Part shown: in pieces, positions 36,119 to 45,287 of the stretch
How the letters are laid out: each line of letters opens with the position of its first letter
Position numbering within the stretch: the stretch's first letter is position 1
The notes under the pieces: generated by a model
Databases searched by the model: none
What the model was told of the DNA's origin: nothing
The model's input: only the letters and a program-made list of their open reading frames with translations
Translations under genes and position numbers: made by a program
Assembly (NCBI GenBank): GCA_022701275.1
Contig: CP031740.1
Coordinates: forward strand, 755,001 to 819,000
DNA from: Microcoleus vaginatus PCC 9802
GTDB lineage: Bacteria; Cyanobacteriota; Cyanobacteriia; Cyanobacteriales; Microcoleaceae
Direction of reading: 5' to 3'
DNA: 64,000 bases

Positions 36119-37852
36119 ATGAATATTACTCGCGTCTCAGTTGACTCAGCAGGCAATCAGGGCAATCAAGGCCCCTTCTCCTTGACCTCTCCTTCCATTT
36201 CGCCCGACGGGCGGTTTGTGGCGTTTTATTCTTATGCCACCAACCTCGTGCCGGGAGATACTAACAATCACCGAGACATCTTTGTGCGGGACACGCTCAC
36301 CAATACCATCACCCGCGTCTCAGTTGACTCAGCAGGCAATCAGGCGAATGCAGACTCCTTCAGCCCCTCCATCTCAACCGACGGGCGGTTTGTGGCGTTT
36401 CATTCAGATGCCACCAACCTCGTGCCGGGGGATACTAACGATAACCCTGACATCTTCGTGCGGGACACGCTCACTAATACCACCACCCGCGTCTCTCTAG
36501 ATTCGGCAGGCAATCAGGCGGACACTGAGCTGTACAAGGGTTCCAGCGGCCCCTCCATCTCAGCCGACGGGAGGTTTGTGGCGTTTTATTCAGCTTCCGC
36601 CGACTTTGTGCCCGGGGATACTAACGAAACCTACGACATCTTCGTGCGGGACACGCTCACCAATACCACCACCCGCGTCTCTGTAGACTCGGCAGGCAAT
36701 CAGGGGAACAATACCTCCTTAGACCAATTGACAGTCAGCGGCTCCTCCAGCCCCTCCATCTCAGCCGACGGGAGGTTTGTCGCGTTTCAATCATATTCCT
36801 CCAACCTCGTGCCGGGGGATACCAACGATAAACCTGACATCTTCGTGCGGGACACGCTCACCAATACAACCACCCGCGTGTCAGTAGATTCAGCAGGCAA
36901 TCAGGGAAACAGTGGCTCCGACAGCCCCTCCATCTCAGCCGACGGGCGGTTTGTGACATTTGACTCTAATGCCTCCAACCTCGTGCCGGGGGATACTAAC
37001 GACACCTACGACATCTTCGTGCGGGACACGCTCACCAATACCACCACCCGCGTCTCTGTAGACTCAGCAGGCAATCAGGGCAACGATAGCTCTTTCTACG
37101 ACCCGTCCATCTCGGCCAACGGGCGGTTTGTGGCGTTTGCTTCTTCAGCCTCCAACCTCGTGCCGGGGGACACTAACAATTACGGCGACATTTTCGTGCG
37201 GGACACGCTCACCAATACCACCACCCGCGTCTCTGTAGATTCAGCAGGCAATCAGGGGAACAATTCCTCCTTCGACCCCTCCATCTCAGCCGATGGGCGG
37301 AGAGTAGCGTTTGATTCAGAGGCTTCCAACCTCGTGCCGGGAGATACTAACAATACCTTCGATGTCTTTGTTTCTGACATCGGCAACACTCCAGACAATA
37401 ACCCTCCTAATAACAACATCAACGGCACGGACGGCAACGACCTCCTGACTGGCACCAGCGGCAACGATATCATCAACGCTGTGGAAGGGAATGACGTACT
37501 CACCGGCTTGCGGGGCAACGATATCCTTGTCGGGGGCGACGGCAGGGATGTCCTGAATGGCGGCAAAGGTTTTGACACTCTCAACGGCGGTTTGGGAAAC
37601 GATATTCTAGTCGGCGGCGGGGGCAACGATGTCTTTGTTTTAGGTGCCGGGTTGGGAGTTGATACGATCGCTGATTTCGCCAACTCTCAAGATACCGTGC
37701 AATTAATCAATGGTTTGACCTTCCGACAGCTATCGATTTCGCCGGGAACTGACGGCACATTAATTACAGTAGCTGGCAGCGGTGAAGTTTTAGCTTCTTT
37801 GATAGGTGTTGCTCCCAATCTCATGGGTTCTGAAGATTTCATCTCGGTCTAG
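36119..37852 (+). CDS. TolB/PD40-like beta-propeller protein with RTX calcium-binding repeats (copy 1)
   Basis: The 577-residue protein has seven ~60-residue units with the pattern [34 protein letters not shown] and VDSAGNQ (1-420), resembling WD40-like PD40 propellers. Residues ~440-520 are RTX nonapeptides ([25 protein letters not shown]). An uncleaved C-terminal domain with [20 protein letters not shown] follows. There is no N-terminal signal peptide, as expected for type I secretion, but no transporter is adjacent. It is probably a surface or extracellular calcium-binding protein. A near-identical paralogue lies directly downstream. Confidence 0.85.
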   Translation: MNITRVSVDSAGNQGNQGPFSLTSPSISPDGRFVAFYSYATNLVPGDTNNHRDIFVRDTLTNTITRVSVDSAGNQANADSFSPSISTDGRFVAFHSDATNLVPGDTNDNPDIFVRDTLTNTTTRVSLDSAGNQADTELYKGSSGPSISADGRFVAFYSASADFVPGDTNETYDIFVRDTLTNTTTRVSVDSAGNQGNNTSLDQLTVSGSSSPSISADGRFVAFQSYSSNLVPGDTNDKPDIFVRDTLTNTTTRVSVDSAGNQGNSGSDSPSISADGRFVTFDSNASNLVPGDTNDTYDIFVRDTLTNTTTRVSVDSAGNQGNDSSFYDPSISANGRFVAFASSASNLVPGDTNNYGDIFVRDTLTNTTTRVSVDSAGNQGNNSSFDPSISADGRRVAFDSEASNLVPGDTNNTFDVFVSDIGNTPDNNPPNNNINGTDGNDLLTGTSGNDIINAVEGNDVLTGLRGNDILVGGDGRDVLNGGKGFDTLNGGLGNDILVGGGGNDVFVLGAGLGVDTIADFANSQDTVQLINGLTFRQLSISPGTDGTLITVAGSGEVLASLIGVAPNLMGSEDFISV

Positions 37853-38008
37853 AGTTTGAGTTTTCCCACTTAGTCTTACCCTGCAACCCTATAGAGATTG
37901 AAACATTCATAAAAAGGTAGAAATATCAGTATTTGGTTGAAGGGTAGTTTTCTTACCTAACCCTTACCCAGTATACGTTTTACTGATTTAACTATAAGGT
38001 TTATAGTT

Positions 38009-38241
38009 ATAGCAACCGCCAAGGTGGTTAGGGCATAAAGTGTAAATAGCCCCACTTGCCGTGCGATCGCAAAACCCATCTCCAAAGTTGTACTCTTAAA
38101 TATCAATACTTCGGACAGTTTTTGATTACCAGCCGTAGAATAAGGGTTTCAAGGCTCTAAGGCAATCGAGCTATCAACGAAAAATCCCGGGTTTCAGACT
38201 ACGAAATAAAAACAGTTCGGACTATTGAAATATCAGGGCTT
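38009..38241. promoter_or_regulatory. Conserved duplicated leader of RTX gene copy 2
   Basis: This non-coding leader matches 35889-36118 closely up to the ATG. Being retained in both units, it probably holds the promoter and leader of the RTX genes. It ends ATATCAGGGCTT before ATG, with no clear Shine-Dalgarno. Confidence 0.5.
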
Positions 38242-39948
38242 ATGAATATTACTCGCGTCTCAGTTGACTCAGCAGGCAATCAGGCCAATCAAAATCCATC
38301 GGTAACCTCCGATCCTTCCATTTCGTCCGACGGGCGGTTTGTGGCGTTTGGATCTCCAGCATCCAACCTCGTGCCGGGGGACACTAACGCTAGTAGTGAT
38401 GTCTTTGTGCACGACACGCTAGCCAATACCACGACCAGTGTCTCAGTTGACTCAGCAGGCAATCAGGGGAACAAGTATTCCGGCGATCCCTCCCTCTCAG
38501 CCGACGGGCGGTTTGTGGCGTTTGAGTCTGGTGCCACAAACCTCGTACCGGGGGACACTAACAATACAAACGACATCTTCGTGCGGGACTTGTTGACGAA
38601 TACTACCACCCACGTCTCAGTTGACTCAGCAGGTAATCAGGGGAACAAGTATTCCAGCAATCCCTCCATCTCAGCCGGCGGGCGGTTTGTGGCATTTTTC
38701 TCTTATGCCACAAACCTCGTGCCGGGGGACACTAACAATAGCGGCCACATCTTCGTGCGAGACTTGTTGATGAATACCACCACCCGCGTCTCAGTTGACT
38801 CAGCAGGCAATCAGGGAAACAAGTATTCCGGCGAACCCTCCATCTCAGCCAACGGGCGGTTTGTGGCATTTAGGTCTGAGGCCACAAACCTCGTACCGGG
38901 GGACACTAACAATAACACCGACATCTTCGTGCGGGATTTGTTGACGAATACCACCACCCGCGTTTCTGTTGGCTCAGCAGGTAATCAGGGGAATAATGGG
39001 TTCGGCGAACCCTCCATCTCAGCCGACGGGCGGTTGGTGGCATTTTCTTCTAATGCTACCAACCTCGTGCCGGGGGATACTAACAATAGACACGACATCT
39101 TCGTGCGGGACACGCTAGCCAATACCACCACTCGCGTCTCTGTTGACTCAGCCGGCAATCAGGCGAACGATTCCTCCGTCTTCAGCCCCTCCGTCTCAGC
39201 CAACGGGAGGTTTGTGGCGTTTTCTTCTAATGCCTCCAACCTCGTGCCGGGGGATAGTAACAATAGCCACGACATCTTCGTGCGGGACTTGTTGACAAAT
39301 ACCACCACCCGCGTCTCAGTTGACTCAGCCGGTAATCAGGGGAACAACGGGTCTTTTGAGCCCTCCATCTCTGCAGATGGGCAGAGAGTAGCGTTTTCAT
39401 CTGAGGCTAGTAACCTCGTACCGGGGGATACTAACTTTACTTTCAATAGCCGCCTCGATGTCTTTGTTTCTGACACCGGTAGCACTCCAGGCAATAACCC
39501 TCCTGATAACACCATCAACGGCAGTCCCGACAACGACATTTTGACTGGCACCAGCGGCAACGACATCCTCAACGGTGTGGAAGGGAATGACGTACTTATG
39601 GGTTTGCGAGGCAACGATATCCTTGTCGGGGGGGACGGCAGGGATGTCCTGAATGGCGGCAAAGGTTTTGACACTCTCAACGGCGGTTTGGGAAACGATA
39701 TTCTAGCCGGCGGCGGGGGCAACGATGTCTTTGTTTTAGGTGCCGGATTGGGAGTGGATACAATTGCTGATTTCGCCAACTCTCAAGATACCGTGCAACT
39801 AATCAATGGCTTGACCTTCGGACAGCTATCAATTTCGCCGGGAACTGACGGCACATTAATTACAGTAGCCAGCAGCGGTGAAGTTTTAGCTTCTTTGATA
39901 GGTGTTGCTCCCAATCTCATCGGTTCTGAAGATTTCATCTCGGTCTAG
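38242..39948 (+). CDS. TolB/PD40-like beta-propeller protein with RTX repeats (copy 2)
   Basis: This 568-residue paralogue begins with the same [14 protein letters not shown] and ends with the same GSEDFISV. It has seven propeller units; several read [13 protein letters not shown] instead of DTLTNTTT, so the middle has diverged or been shuffled by recombination. RTX motifs ([29 protein letters not shown]) and the secretion-type C-terminus are intact. It probably has the same extracellular role as copy 1, possibly with a different binding surface. Confidence 0.85.
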   Translation: MNITRVSVDSAGNQANQNPSVTSDPSISSDGRFVAFGSPASNLVPGDTNASSDVFVHDTLANTTTSVSVDSAGNQGNKYSGDPSLSADGRFVAFESGATNLVPGDTNNTNDIFVRDLLTNTTTHVSVDSAGNQGNKYSSNPSISAGGRFVAFFSYATNLVPGDTNNSGHIFVRDLLMNTTTRVSVDSAGNQGNKYSGEPSISANGRFVAFRSEATNLVPGDTNNNTDIFVRDLLTNTTTRVSVGSAGNQGNNGFGEPSISADGRLVAFSSNATNLVPGDTNNRHDIFVRDTLANTTTRVSVDSAGNQANDSSVFSPSVSANGRFVAFSSNASNLVPGDSNNSHDIFVRDLLTNTTTRVSVDSAGNQGNNGSFEPSISADGQRVAFSSEASNLVPGDTNFTFNSRLDVFVSDTGSTPGNNPPDNTINGSPDNDILTGTSGNDILNGVEGNDVLMGLRGNDILVGGDGRDVLNGGKGFDTLNGGLGNDILAGGGGNDVFVLGAGLGVDTIADFANSQDTVQLINGLTFGQLSISPGTDGTLITVASSGEVLASLIGVAPNLIGSEDFISV

Positions 39949-39993
39949 AGATAGTAAAGTGGTCATTTGTGAAATCACTTTTACTCAGGGAAC

Positions 39994-40233
39994 ATGATTA
40001 AAATTGGCAAACAATCCTTGGCATTAATAGGCACAGTTATTGCATTTTCGCAACCTATTTTTAGCGCTTGCTTCACAAGAAAGCAACAGCGAACTGAGCA
40101 AACTTCAATTTTTCTGAGAAGCCCAAAAATGGTTGTTGCCGATCGAGAAACAGTTTCTGCGATCCCCAACAACCCCGCCAATCTGTCTTGTCCGAACCTC
40201 CGCCGCCCCTTTTACCGTCGTTGGAGCGTGTAA
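39994..40233 (+). pseudogene. Truncated secreted-protein gene
   Basis: The frame opens with a good signal peptide (MIKIGKQSLALIGTVIAF, then SQPIFSA) but becomes low-quality after ~50 residues and runs into an IS630 fragment near 40194. It is probably the 5' remnant of a secreted protein gene cut by the insertion. The parent family is not recognisable. Confidence 0.45.
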
Positions 40234-40470
40234 TCGAACAGTTTTTGAAATTTGGCCTTAAACAAGTTTACTGCCAACACTTGTGACAGGACAGGTGGTG
40301 GTGATGGATAATGCCACGTTTCATAAAGGTGGTCGAATTGAGGAATTGATTCAAAGTGTAGGGTGTAGATTGTTGTATTTACCGCCGTACTCCCCTGATT
40401 TGAACAGAATTGAACAAAGAAGAGTGTTGGCCGGGGAGTCGCATCCGCAAACAATTAGATCGGGAGAGAT
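40194..40470 (+). pseudogene. IS630-family transposase remnant
   Basis: Reading across one stop and one frameshift gives an IS630/Tc1-type C-terminal half: TVVGACNRTVFEIW, stop at 40259-40261, then TSLLPTLVTGQVVVMDNATF, HKGGRIEELIQS and LYLPPYSPDLNRIEQ. After a frame change CW...SRIRKQLDR follows. The second Asp (VVMDNATF) and the final Glu (NRIE) of the DDE triad are present. The N-terminal half is missing, so it is inactive. No terminal inverted repeats were identified. Confidence 0.8.
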
Positions 40471-40495
40471 TGTTTACGTTCTGGCGACCCTTGGA

Positions 40496-40550
40496 TGTCC
40501 TACGCCTTGCCTCCGGCGCCGACGAAAGCGGTTGCTATATATCAATTATC
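40496..40550. repeat. Dispersed repeat (GCCTCCGGCGCCGACGAAAGCGG)
   Basis: The segment with GCCTCCGGCGCCGACGAAAG and GGTTGCTATATAT resembles a common Oscillatoriales intergenic element; related pieces occur at 7195 (CGACGAAAGCGGTTCG) and at the RTX leaders (TATAGCAACCGCC). Non-coding. Confidence 0.5.
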
Positions 40551-40654
40551 AAAATAAAGAATAATTAACAACCCGATCGGGACTGACGCACAGACTCTAT
40601 CTGTAGGTGGGCCGTGTGTACCTTACATATAGGGGTTCTGCGTAAGTTTTGATA

Positions 40655-40678
40655 ATTCCCAGGTCAAAACCTGGGAAT
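40655..40678. terminator. Strong hairpin after the DUF2259-like gene
   Basis: ATTCCCAGGT-caaa-ACCTGGGAAT is a perfect 10-bp stem with a 4-nt loop, 10 bp beyond the minus-strand stop at 40688. A poly-T tract is lacking on both strands, so termination is likely but not certain. Confidence 0.55.
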
Positions 40679-40687
40679 ATAGCAAGC

Positions 40688-41380
40688 CTACAGAACAAAG
40701 CCTTGTACAACAGTAGTTTTCAAGACTCCTTCAAAAGTGCGTTCTGTCTTGTCCACCAGGACAACGACATTGCGCCCGTTCGGAGACAAACGAACTTCTC
40801 GGATTGAATAAGAGAACACCCAATCTTGAAAATTGTTCAGCGATCCGAGGACACGCTGCCGACCGTTATGATTAATTACAAGACGCATTGCCGCGCTTTC
40901 TTTGCCAGGAGAAGCATTTTTTTGCCGCTGTTCCAGGCGAATTTGTAAAGGCTTTGCTGTATTGACTTTGACGGCGACTGTCTCGCTTCCATTGGCTCCG
41001 GGAGTACGAGAAATAATGTTGAGTTTAGTTCCAGCTTGAGGAGGAGCTAACTTCAAAGTTTCCCTGCTATTCCAACTTTTTTTAAGCAAGTCATCTTCTG
41101 CCATTTTAGTGCTTTTATTGGAGTCTGGCTCGCCATATTGAGTTTGGATACACCCATTTTTGATGCAGGAATTTGCAGCAACTTGGACAATTTGCAATTT
41201 TGCTTTGGGAATTCCCGCTCCTGTATCTCTGGAACTTTCTAGATACAAGTAGTAATTGCTGTTGGCGGAAAAACCCGACATCCGGTGTGCGGCACGCCAG
41301 GTACTTGCCAAAGCTTCAGGGGCGACTGCCATCGCGGCACTTGCTATAATTCCTAACGAAATTAAAGGTAAAATTTTCAT
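40688..41380 (-). CDS. Predicted secreted protein (DUF2259-like)
   Basis: The 230-residue protein has a signal peptide (ISLGIIASAAMAVAPEALA). The mature part, with YYLYLESSRDTGAGIPKAKL, VQVAANSCIKNGCIQTQYG and VSLSPNGRNVVVLV-like VRLSPNGRNVVVLVDK, resembles DUF2259 periplasmic proteins. Two Cys flank the CIKNGC loop. The role of the family is unknown. A hairpin (GTTATTG/CAATAAC, 41416-41439) lies in the upstream region. Confidence 0.7.
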   Translation of the reverse strand: MKILPLISLGIIASAAMAVAPEALASTWRAAHRMSGFSANSNYYLYLESSRDTGAGIPKAKLQIVQVAANSCIKNGCIQTQYGEPDSNKSTKMAEDDLLKKSWNSRETLKLAPPQAGTKLNIISRTPGANGSETVAVKVNTAKPLQIRLEQRQKNASPGKESAAMRLVINHNGRQRVLGSLNNFQDWVFSYSIREVRLSPNGRNVVVLVDKTERTFEGVLKTTVVQGFVL

Positions 41381-41787
41381 AGCTATATTTTCCAGGTGTG
41401 AGAGTTATAGCGGCTGTTATTGATGCGTAAAACAATAACGCTTTGGGTTTAGCTATAGGACTGTGACGCTTATCAAGTCCTCTCTCCTATTTACATGAGT
41501 GTTTCTCCATTTTCCGCAAGAGACTGTTTAAGAATGTGCAGTTTTTTCAAGTGGCACTAGAAAGCATTTTTAATTTGAGAGTTGCTTTTATCCAAGAGTG
41601 CAACTTTTAGGGGCGACACTTTGCTTTTGGCTGCCAGAGACTGCGACAAAGGACGGAAATACCTATCTACAGAGAGGGGAACACCGATCCGATCGCCCTC
41701 CGCAACTCCCTACAATGACAATTGTACGGGCGATCGAGCAATTGCCTCTACAGCAGTCATCATTTTTAATGCAGGGAATTAAAATTT
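41381..41787. other. Intergenic region upstream of clpB
   Basis: Divergent promoter region. It contains the hairpin GTTATTG (41416-41422)/CAATAAC (41433-41439) close to the minus-strand gene. No CIRCE element (TTAGCACTC-N9-GAGTGCTAA) was found upstream of clpB. Short frames over 41582-41782 look spurious. Confidence 0.45.
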
Positions 41788-44403
41788 ATGCAACCGAATA
41801 ATCCAAACCAATTTACCGAAAAAGCCTGGGAAGCGCTCGCCCGCACCCCCGAAATCGTCAAAGCAGCCCAGCAGCAGCAGCTAGAAAGCGAACATTTGAT
41901 GAAAGCTTTGCTGGAACAAGAATCGGGGCTCGCTAGCAGCTTATTTAACAAAGCGGGAGTTGCTGTAGCAAAATTGCGCGATCGCACTGATGAGTTTATC
42001 AGCCGCCAGCCGAAAATCTCAGGAAGCGGCGGCAACGTTTATCTAGGCCGTTCTCTCGACACTTTGCTCGATCGCGCCGAAACTTATCGCAAAGACTACG
42101 GCGATGAATTTATTTCGATCGAGCATTTGATACTAGGTTACGTTAAGGACGATCGTTTTGGCAAAAACCTACTACAAGAATTTAAACTAGATGAAGCCAA
42201 GCTCAAAGATATCATTACCCAAGTCCGGGGGAAGAACAAAGTGACCGATCAAAATCCAGAAGGCAAATACGAAGCGCTGGAAAAATACGGCCGAGATTTG
42301 ACAGAAGCAGCGCGTCAAGGCAAACTCGATCCGGTAATTGGACGGGATGACGAAATCCGCCGCACGATTCAAATTTTGAGCCGTCGTACCAAAAATAATC
42401 CGGTATTGATTGGGGAACCGGGAGTCGGCAAAACTGCGATCGCCGAAGGACTCGCCCAGCGAATTATCACCGGAGATGTGCCCCAATCTCTCAAAGACAG
42501 ACAATTAATTAGCTTAGATATGGGCGCGTTAATTGCCGGCGCAAAATTCCGAGGAGAATTTGAAGAACGCTTGAAAGCGGTGCTCAAAGAAGTTACCGAC
42601 AGCAACGGCAAAGTCATCTTATTTATTGATGAAATTCACACCGTTGTCGGTGCCGGCGCAACTCAAGGCTCGATGGATGCCGGCAACTTGCTAAAACCAA
42701 TGTTAGCGAGGGGAGAATTGCGCTGTATCGGCGCTACAACTCTCGACGAATACCGCAAGTACCTCGAAAAAGATGCGGCACTAGAACGCCGTTTTCAACA
42801 AGTTTATGTTGACCAACCGACAGTTGAAGATACTGTCTCGATTTTGCGGGGCTTGAAAGAACGCTACGAAGTTCACCACGGCGTGAAAATTTCTGACAGC
42901 GCCCTAGTGGCGGCGGCTACTTTGTCTACTCGATATATTAGCGATCGCTTCCTGCCAGACAAAGCCATTGACTTAGTGGACGAAGCAGCCGCTAAACTCA
43001 AAATGGAGATTACCTCCAAGCCGGAAGAACTAGACGAAATCGATCGCAGGATTTTGCAGCTAGAAATGGAAAGACTGTCGCTGCAAAAAGAAAGTAACCT
43101 GGCTTCGATCGAACGTTTGGAAAGACTGGAAAAAGACTTAGCCAACCTCAAGGAACAGCAAAACGCTTTGAATGCCCAGTGGCAATCGGAAAAAGGTGTC
43201 ATCGGCAGCATTCAAAAGATTAAAGAACAGATTGATAAGGTGAATATTGAAATTCAACAATCTGAATTAAAATATGACCTGAACCGCGCTGCTGAGTTGA
43301 AATACGGCACGTTAACTCAGTTGCAAAAACAACTGCAAGAAGCGGAAACTCAACTGACAGCAACTCAAACCACAGGTCAAACTCTGCTGCGGGAAGAAGT
43401 CACCGAATCCGACATTGCCGAGATTATTTCTAAGTGGACGGGAATTCCGATCAGCAAGTTGGTTGAATCGGAAATGCAGAAACTTCTGCACTTGGAAGAT
43501 GAACTGCACAAGCGGGTAATTGGACAGGATGAAGCAGTGACGGCGGTTGCAGATGCAATTCAGCGATCGCGCGCAGGTTTAGCCGATCCAAATCGTCCGG
43601 TTGCAAGTTTTATCTTCCTCGGCCCCACGGGTGTTGGCAAAACCGAATTAGCCAAAGCATTAGCGTCTTATCTGTTCGACACGGAAGAAGCGATCGTGCG
43701 AATTGATATGTCGGAATACATGGAGAAACACGCGGTTTCACGGTTAATTGGTGCGCCTCCGGGATACGTTGGCTACGATGAAGGCGGACAATTAACTGAG
43801 GCTGTGCGCCGCCGTCCTTACTCCGTGATTCTATTCGATGAAATTGAGAAAGCGCACCCGGATGTATTCAACATCATGCTGCAAATTCTGGATGACGGCC
43901 GCGTTACCGATGCTCAAGGTCACACAGTAGACTTTAAGAATTCTGTGATTATTATGACATCGAATGTTGGCTCTCAATACATCTTAGATGTGGCGGGAGA
44001 TAACGAAGAAATGCGGAGTCGGGTGATGGAAGCGATGCGGGGAACTTTCCGCCCGGAATTCTTGAACCGGATTGATGAGATGATTATCTTCCACGGTTTG
44101 AGTAAGGCCGAACTGCGGCAGATTGTGCTGTTGCAAGTTAAGCGGTTGGAAAAACGGTTAGCCGATCGCAAAATGTCTCTGAAATTGTCGGAATCTGCGA
44201 TCGACTTCTTAGCAGAAATTGGTTACGATCCGGTTTACGGTGCGCGACCTTTGAAGCGAGGAATTCAGCGCGAGTTGGAAACGCAAATGGCCAAGGGTAT
44301 TTTGCGGGGAGATTTTGCCGATGGCGATACCATTTTTGTGGATATCGAGAATGAAAGGTTGGCGTTTAAGCGGCTGCCGGCTCAGTTGGTGACTGCCAAA
44401 TAA
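41788..44403 (+). CDS. clpB: ATP-dependent disaggregase ClpB
   Basis: The 871-residue protein has every ClpB part: N-domain Clp repeats (1-145, [15 protein letters not shown]), AAA1 with Walker A GEPGVGKT (~209-216), the coiled-coil middle domain (~405-530, rich in [13 protein letters not shown]), AAA2 with Walker A GPTGVGKT (~612-619), and [17 protein letters not shown]. Pore loop sequence [12 protein letters not shown] is present. There is no IGF/L ClpP-binding loop, so it is ClpB, not ClpC. It resolves protein aggregates with DnaK after heat stress. Cyanobacteria often have two clpB genes; which one this is cannot be said. A strong terminator follows. Confidence 0.96.
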   Translation: MQPNNPNQFTEKAWEALARTPEIVKAAQQQQLESEHLMKALLEQESGLASSLFNKAGVAVAKLRDRTDEFISRQPKISGSGGNVYLGRSLDTLLDRAETYRKDYGDEFISIEHLILGYVKDDRFGKNLLQEFKLDEAKLKDIITQVRGKNKVTDQNPEGKYEALEKYGRDLTEAARQGKLDPVIGRDDEIRRTIQILSRRTKNNPVLIGEPGVGKTAIAEGLAQRIITGDVPQSLKDRQLISLDMGALIAGAKFRGEFEERLKAVLKEVTDSNGKVILFIDEIHTVVGAGATQGSMDAGNLLKPMLARGELRCIGATTLDEYRKYLEKDAALERRFQQVYVDQPTVEDTVSILRGLKERYEVHHGVKISDSALVAAATLSTRYISDRFLPDKAIDLVDEAAAKLKMEITSKPEELDEIDRRILQLEMERLSLQKESNLASIERLERLEKDLANLKEQQNALNAQWQSEKGVIGSIQKIKEQIDKVNIEIQQSELKYDLNRAAELKYGTLTQLQKQLQEAETQLTATQTTGQTLLREEVTESDIAEIISKWTGIPISKLVESEMQKLLHLEDELHKRVIGQDEAVTAVADAIQRSRAGLADPNRPVASFIFLGPTGVGKTELAKALASYLFDTEEAIVRIDMSEYMEKHAVSRLIGAPPGYVGYDEGGQLTEAVRRRPYSVILFDEIEKAHPDVFNIMLQILDDGRVTDAQGHTVDFKNSVIIMTSNVGSQYILDVAGDNEEMRSRVMEAMRGTFRPEFLNRIDEMIIFHGLSKAELRQIVLLQVKRLEKRLADRKMSLKLSESAIDFLAEIGYDPVYGARPLKRGIQRELETQMAKGILRGDFADGDTIFVDIENERLAFKRLPAQLVTAK

Positions 44404-44412
44404 TTTGGATAG

Positions 44413-44440
44413 GGTGGGCTGCGGCCCACCTTATTTTTTT
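44413..44440 (+). terminator. Rho-independent terminator of clpB
   Basis: GGTGGGC-tgcg-GCCCACC followed by TTATTTTTTT, starting 10 bp after the clpB stop. A textbook intrinsic terminator. Confidence 0.88.
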
Positions 44441-44510
44441 GAGGCGATGGTTCTTTTTTTAACCGCAGATGTAGGCGGATGGACGCGGATGGGATTGCGG
44501 GCGATCGTTC

Positions 44511-44687
44511 TTAAGGGCGAGCGCTTTCTGATTTATCTTTTTTCTGCTCTTGGCGTTCTCTAACAGATTTCGTCAGCAGGTACGTTGTCAAACTGCTGAC
44601 GGATCTGCTTTCTTCTTCTGCCCATTCTTCCAGAGCTTTTTGAATTTCCTCTGGTAGGTATGCGGTAACTCGTCCCCGTGAAGCCAT
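44511..44687 (-). CDS. Ribbon-helix-helix (CopG-like) protein
   Basis: From ATG 44687 the protein has 58 residues: a beta strand RVTAYLPEEI, helix EIQKALEEWAEEES and SVSSLTTYLLTKSV, then a charged tail (RERQEQKKDKSE). This is the ribbon-helix-helix DNA-binding fold seen in CopG-type antitoxins and plasmid regulators. No toxin gene is adjacent on the same strand. It is convergent with clpB and divergent from the small gene at 44897. A TTG five codons upstream (44702) is an alternative start. Confidence 0.75.
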   Translation of the reverse strand: MASRGRVTAYLPEEIQKALEEWAEEESRSVSSLTTYLLTKSVRERQEQKKDKSESARP

Positions 44688-44781
44688 TTCGTTGTACTGC
44701 AAAACATTTCAATACAGTCCATCTTACGCTGTTTTGAGTTAAAACCGATAAAAATATTTCATTTTAAGTCATTTTATATTA

Positions 44782-44907
44782 TTGTACGTCATAATGTGTT
44801 ATGATGCGACCTGTAAACAGTCAAAAGCCAGCCCCTTACTGTCCAAGGTTCCGGGCTGGCTCTGGCTCCAACAATTCACTGGAGACGGATTCTATTATGA
44901 CGTACAA
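44782..44907. repeat. 14-bp inverted repeat framing a hairpin leader
   Basis: TTGTACGTCATAAT (44782-44795) and ATTATGACGTACAA (44894-44907) are perfect reverse complements, 98 bp apart. The right arm contains the start codon (ATG 44897) of the small downstream gene. The region between contains a second, GC-rich hairpin. Confidence 0.8.
44826..44861 (+). promoter_or_regulatory. GC-rich hairpin in the leader of the 76-residue gene
   Basis: AGCCAGCCC (44826-44834) pairs with GGGCTGGCT (44853-44861) around an 18-nt loop, 35 bp upstream of the start codon. There is no poly-T, so this is more likely a structured leader than a terminator. Confidence 0.55.
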
Positions 44908-45127
44908 AGAACGCTTGTGCTGTTGGGCGATCGCCCGTTTGTTACCGACTCAGCAATGGATTATTGTTGCCCGCTTCCGCAGTCGTTCAGATGCAGACGG
45001 GCATTTTCAGTTTTTGCGACAAACTATACCTCACGTTAAGTTTGAGGTTGTGTTCGATCGCAGTGGAAATAGTCACCGTTTATCCGCGACCTGCCGCCCT
45101 TCCAATTTCGTCACCAGCGCGTTATAA
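44897..45127 (+). CDS. Small conserved cyanobacterial protein
   Basis: The 76-residue frame from ATG 44897 reads MTYKERLCCWAIARLLPTQQ, then VARFRSRSDADGHFQFLRQ and FEVVFDRSG. This pattern (short basic protein with an RFRxRSDAxxHxxxLR segment) recalls a family of orphan proteins in filamentous cyanobacteria, from memory and not checked. Function is unknown. Its start lies inside an inverted repeat and a strong hairpin follows its stop, so it forms an isolated transcription unit with a structured leader. Confidence 0.6.
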   Translation: MTYKERLCCWAIARLLPTQQWIIVARFRSRSDADGHFQFLRQTIPHVKFEVVFDRSGNSHRLSATCRPSNFVTSAL

Positions 45128-45166
45128 ATGGTAACTTTCGCGGCAACTTCGGTTAACTAAACATTG

Positions 45167-45202
45167 GCGATCGCACTTTTTTTGATAAGTGCGATCGCTT
45201 TT
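45167..45202 (+). terminator. Terminator built from two HIP1 octamers
   Basis: GCGATCGCACTT (45167-45178) pairs perfectly with AAGTGCGATCGC (45187-45198) around an 8-nt loop and is followed by TTTT. Each arm contains a complete GCGATCGC octamer. Confidence 0.75.
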
Positions 45203-45287
45203 ACGAAGTAAGTCCCAAATTTTTATCGTAAAATCATAGTACCGATAAGTCTATTCACTCCGCAATATCCGATTATTATTTAAGAAT

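Larger units (their letters stand above)
35889..39953. repeat. Tandem segmental duplication (about 2 kb unit)
   Basis: Unit 1 runs from about 35889 to 37857 and unit 2 from about 38009 to 39953. Each comprises a ~230-bp leader and an RTX beta-propeller gene. The leaders and both gene ends are highly alike; the middle propeller units are shuffled. Some 150 bp of unrelated DNA separates the units. Confidence 0.85.

Noticed and set aside
41381-41787. CIRCE/HrcA site for clpB
   Set aside because: No TTAGCACTC-N9-GAGTGCTAA or close variant was found.
41582-41801. Two short plus-strand frames before clpB
   Set aside because: They overlap one another in different frames over an intergenic repeat (GGGCGATCGAGCAATTGCC) and lack protein-like composition.
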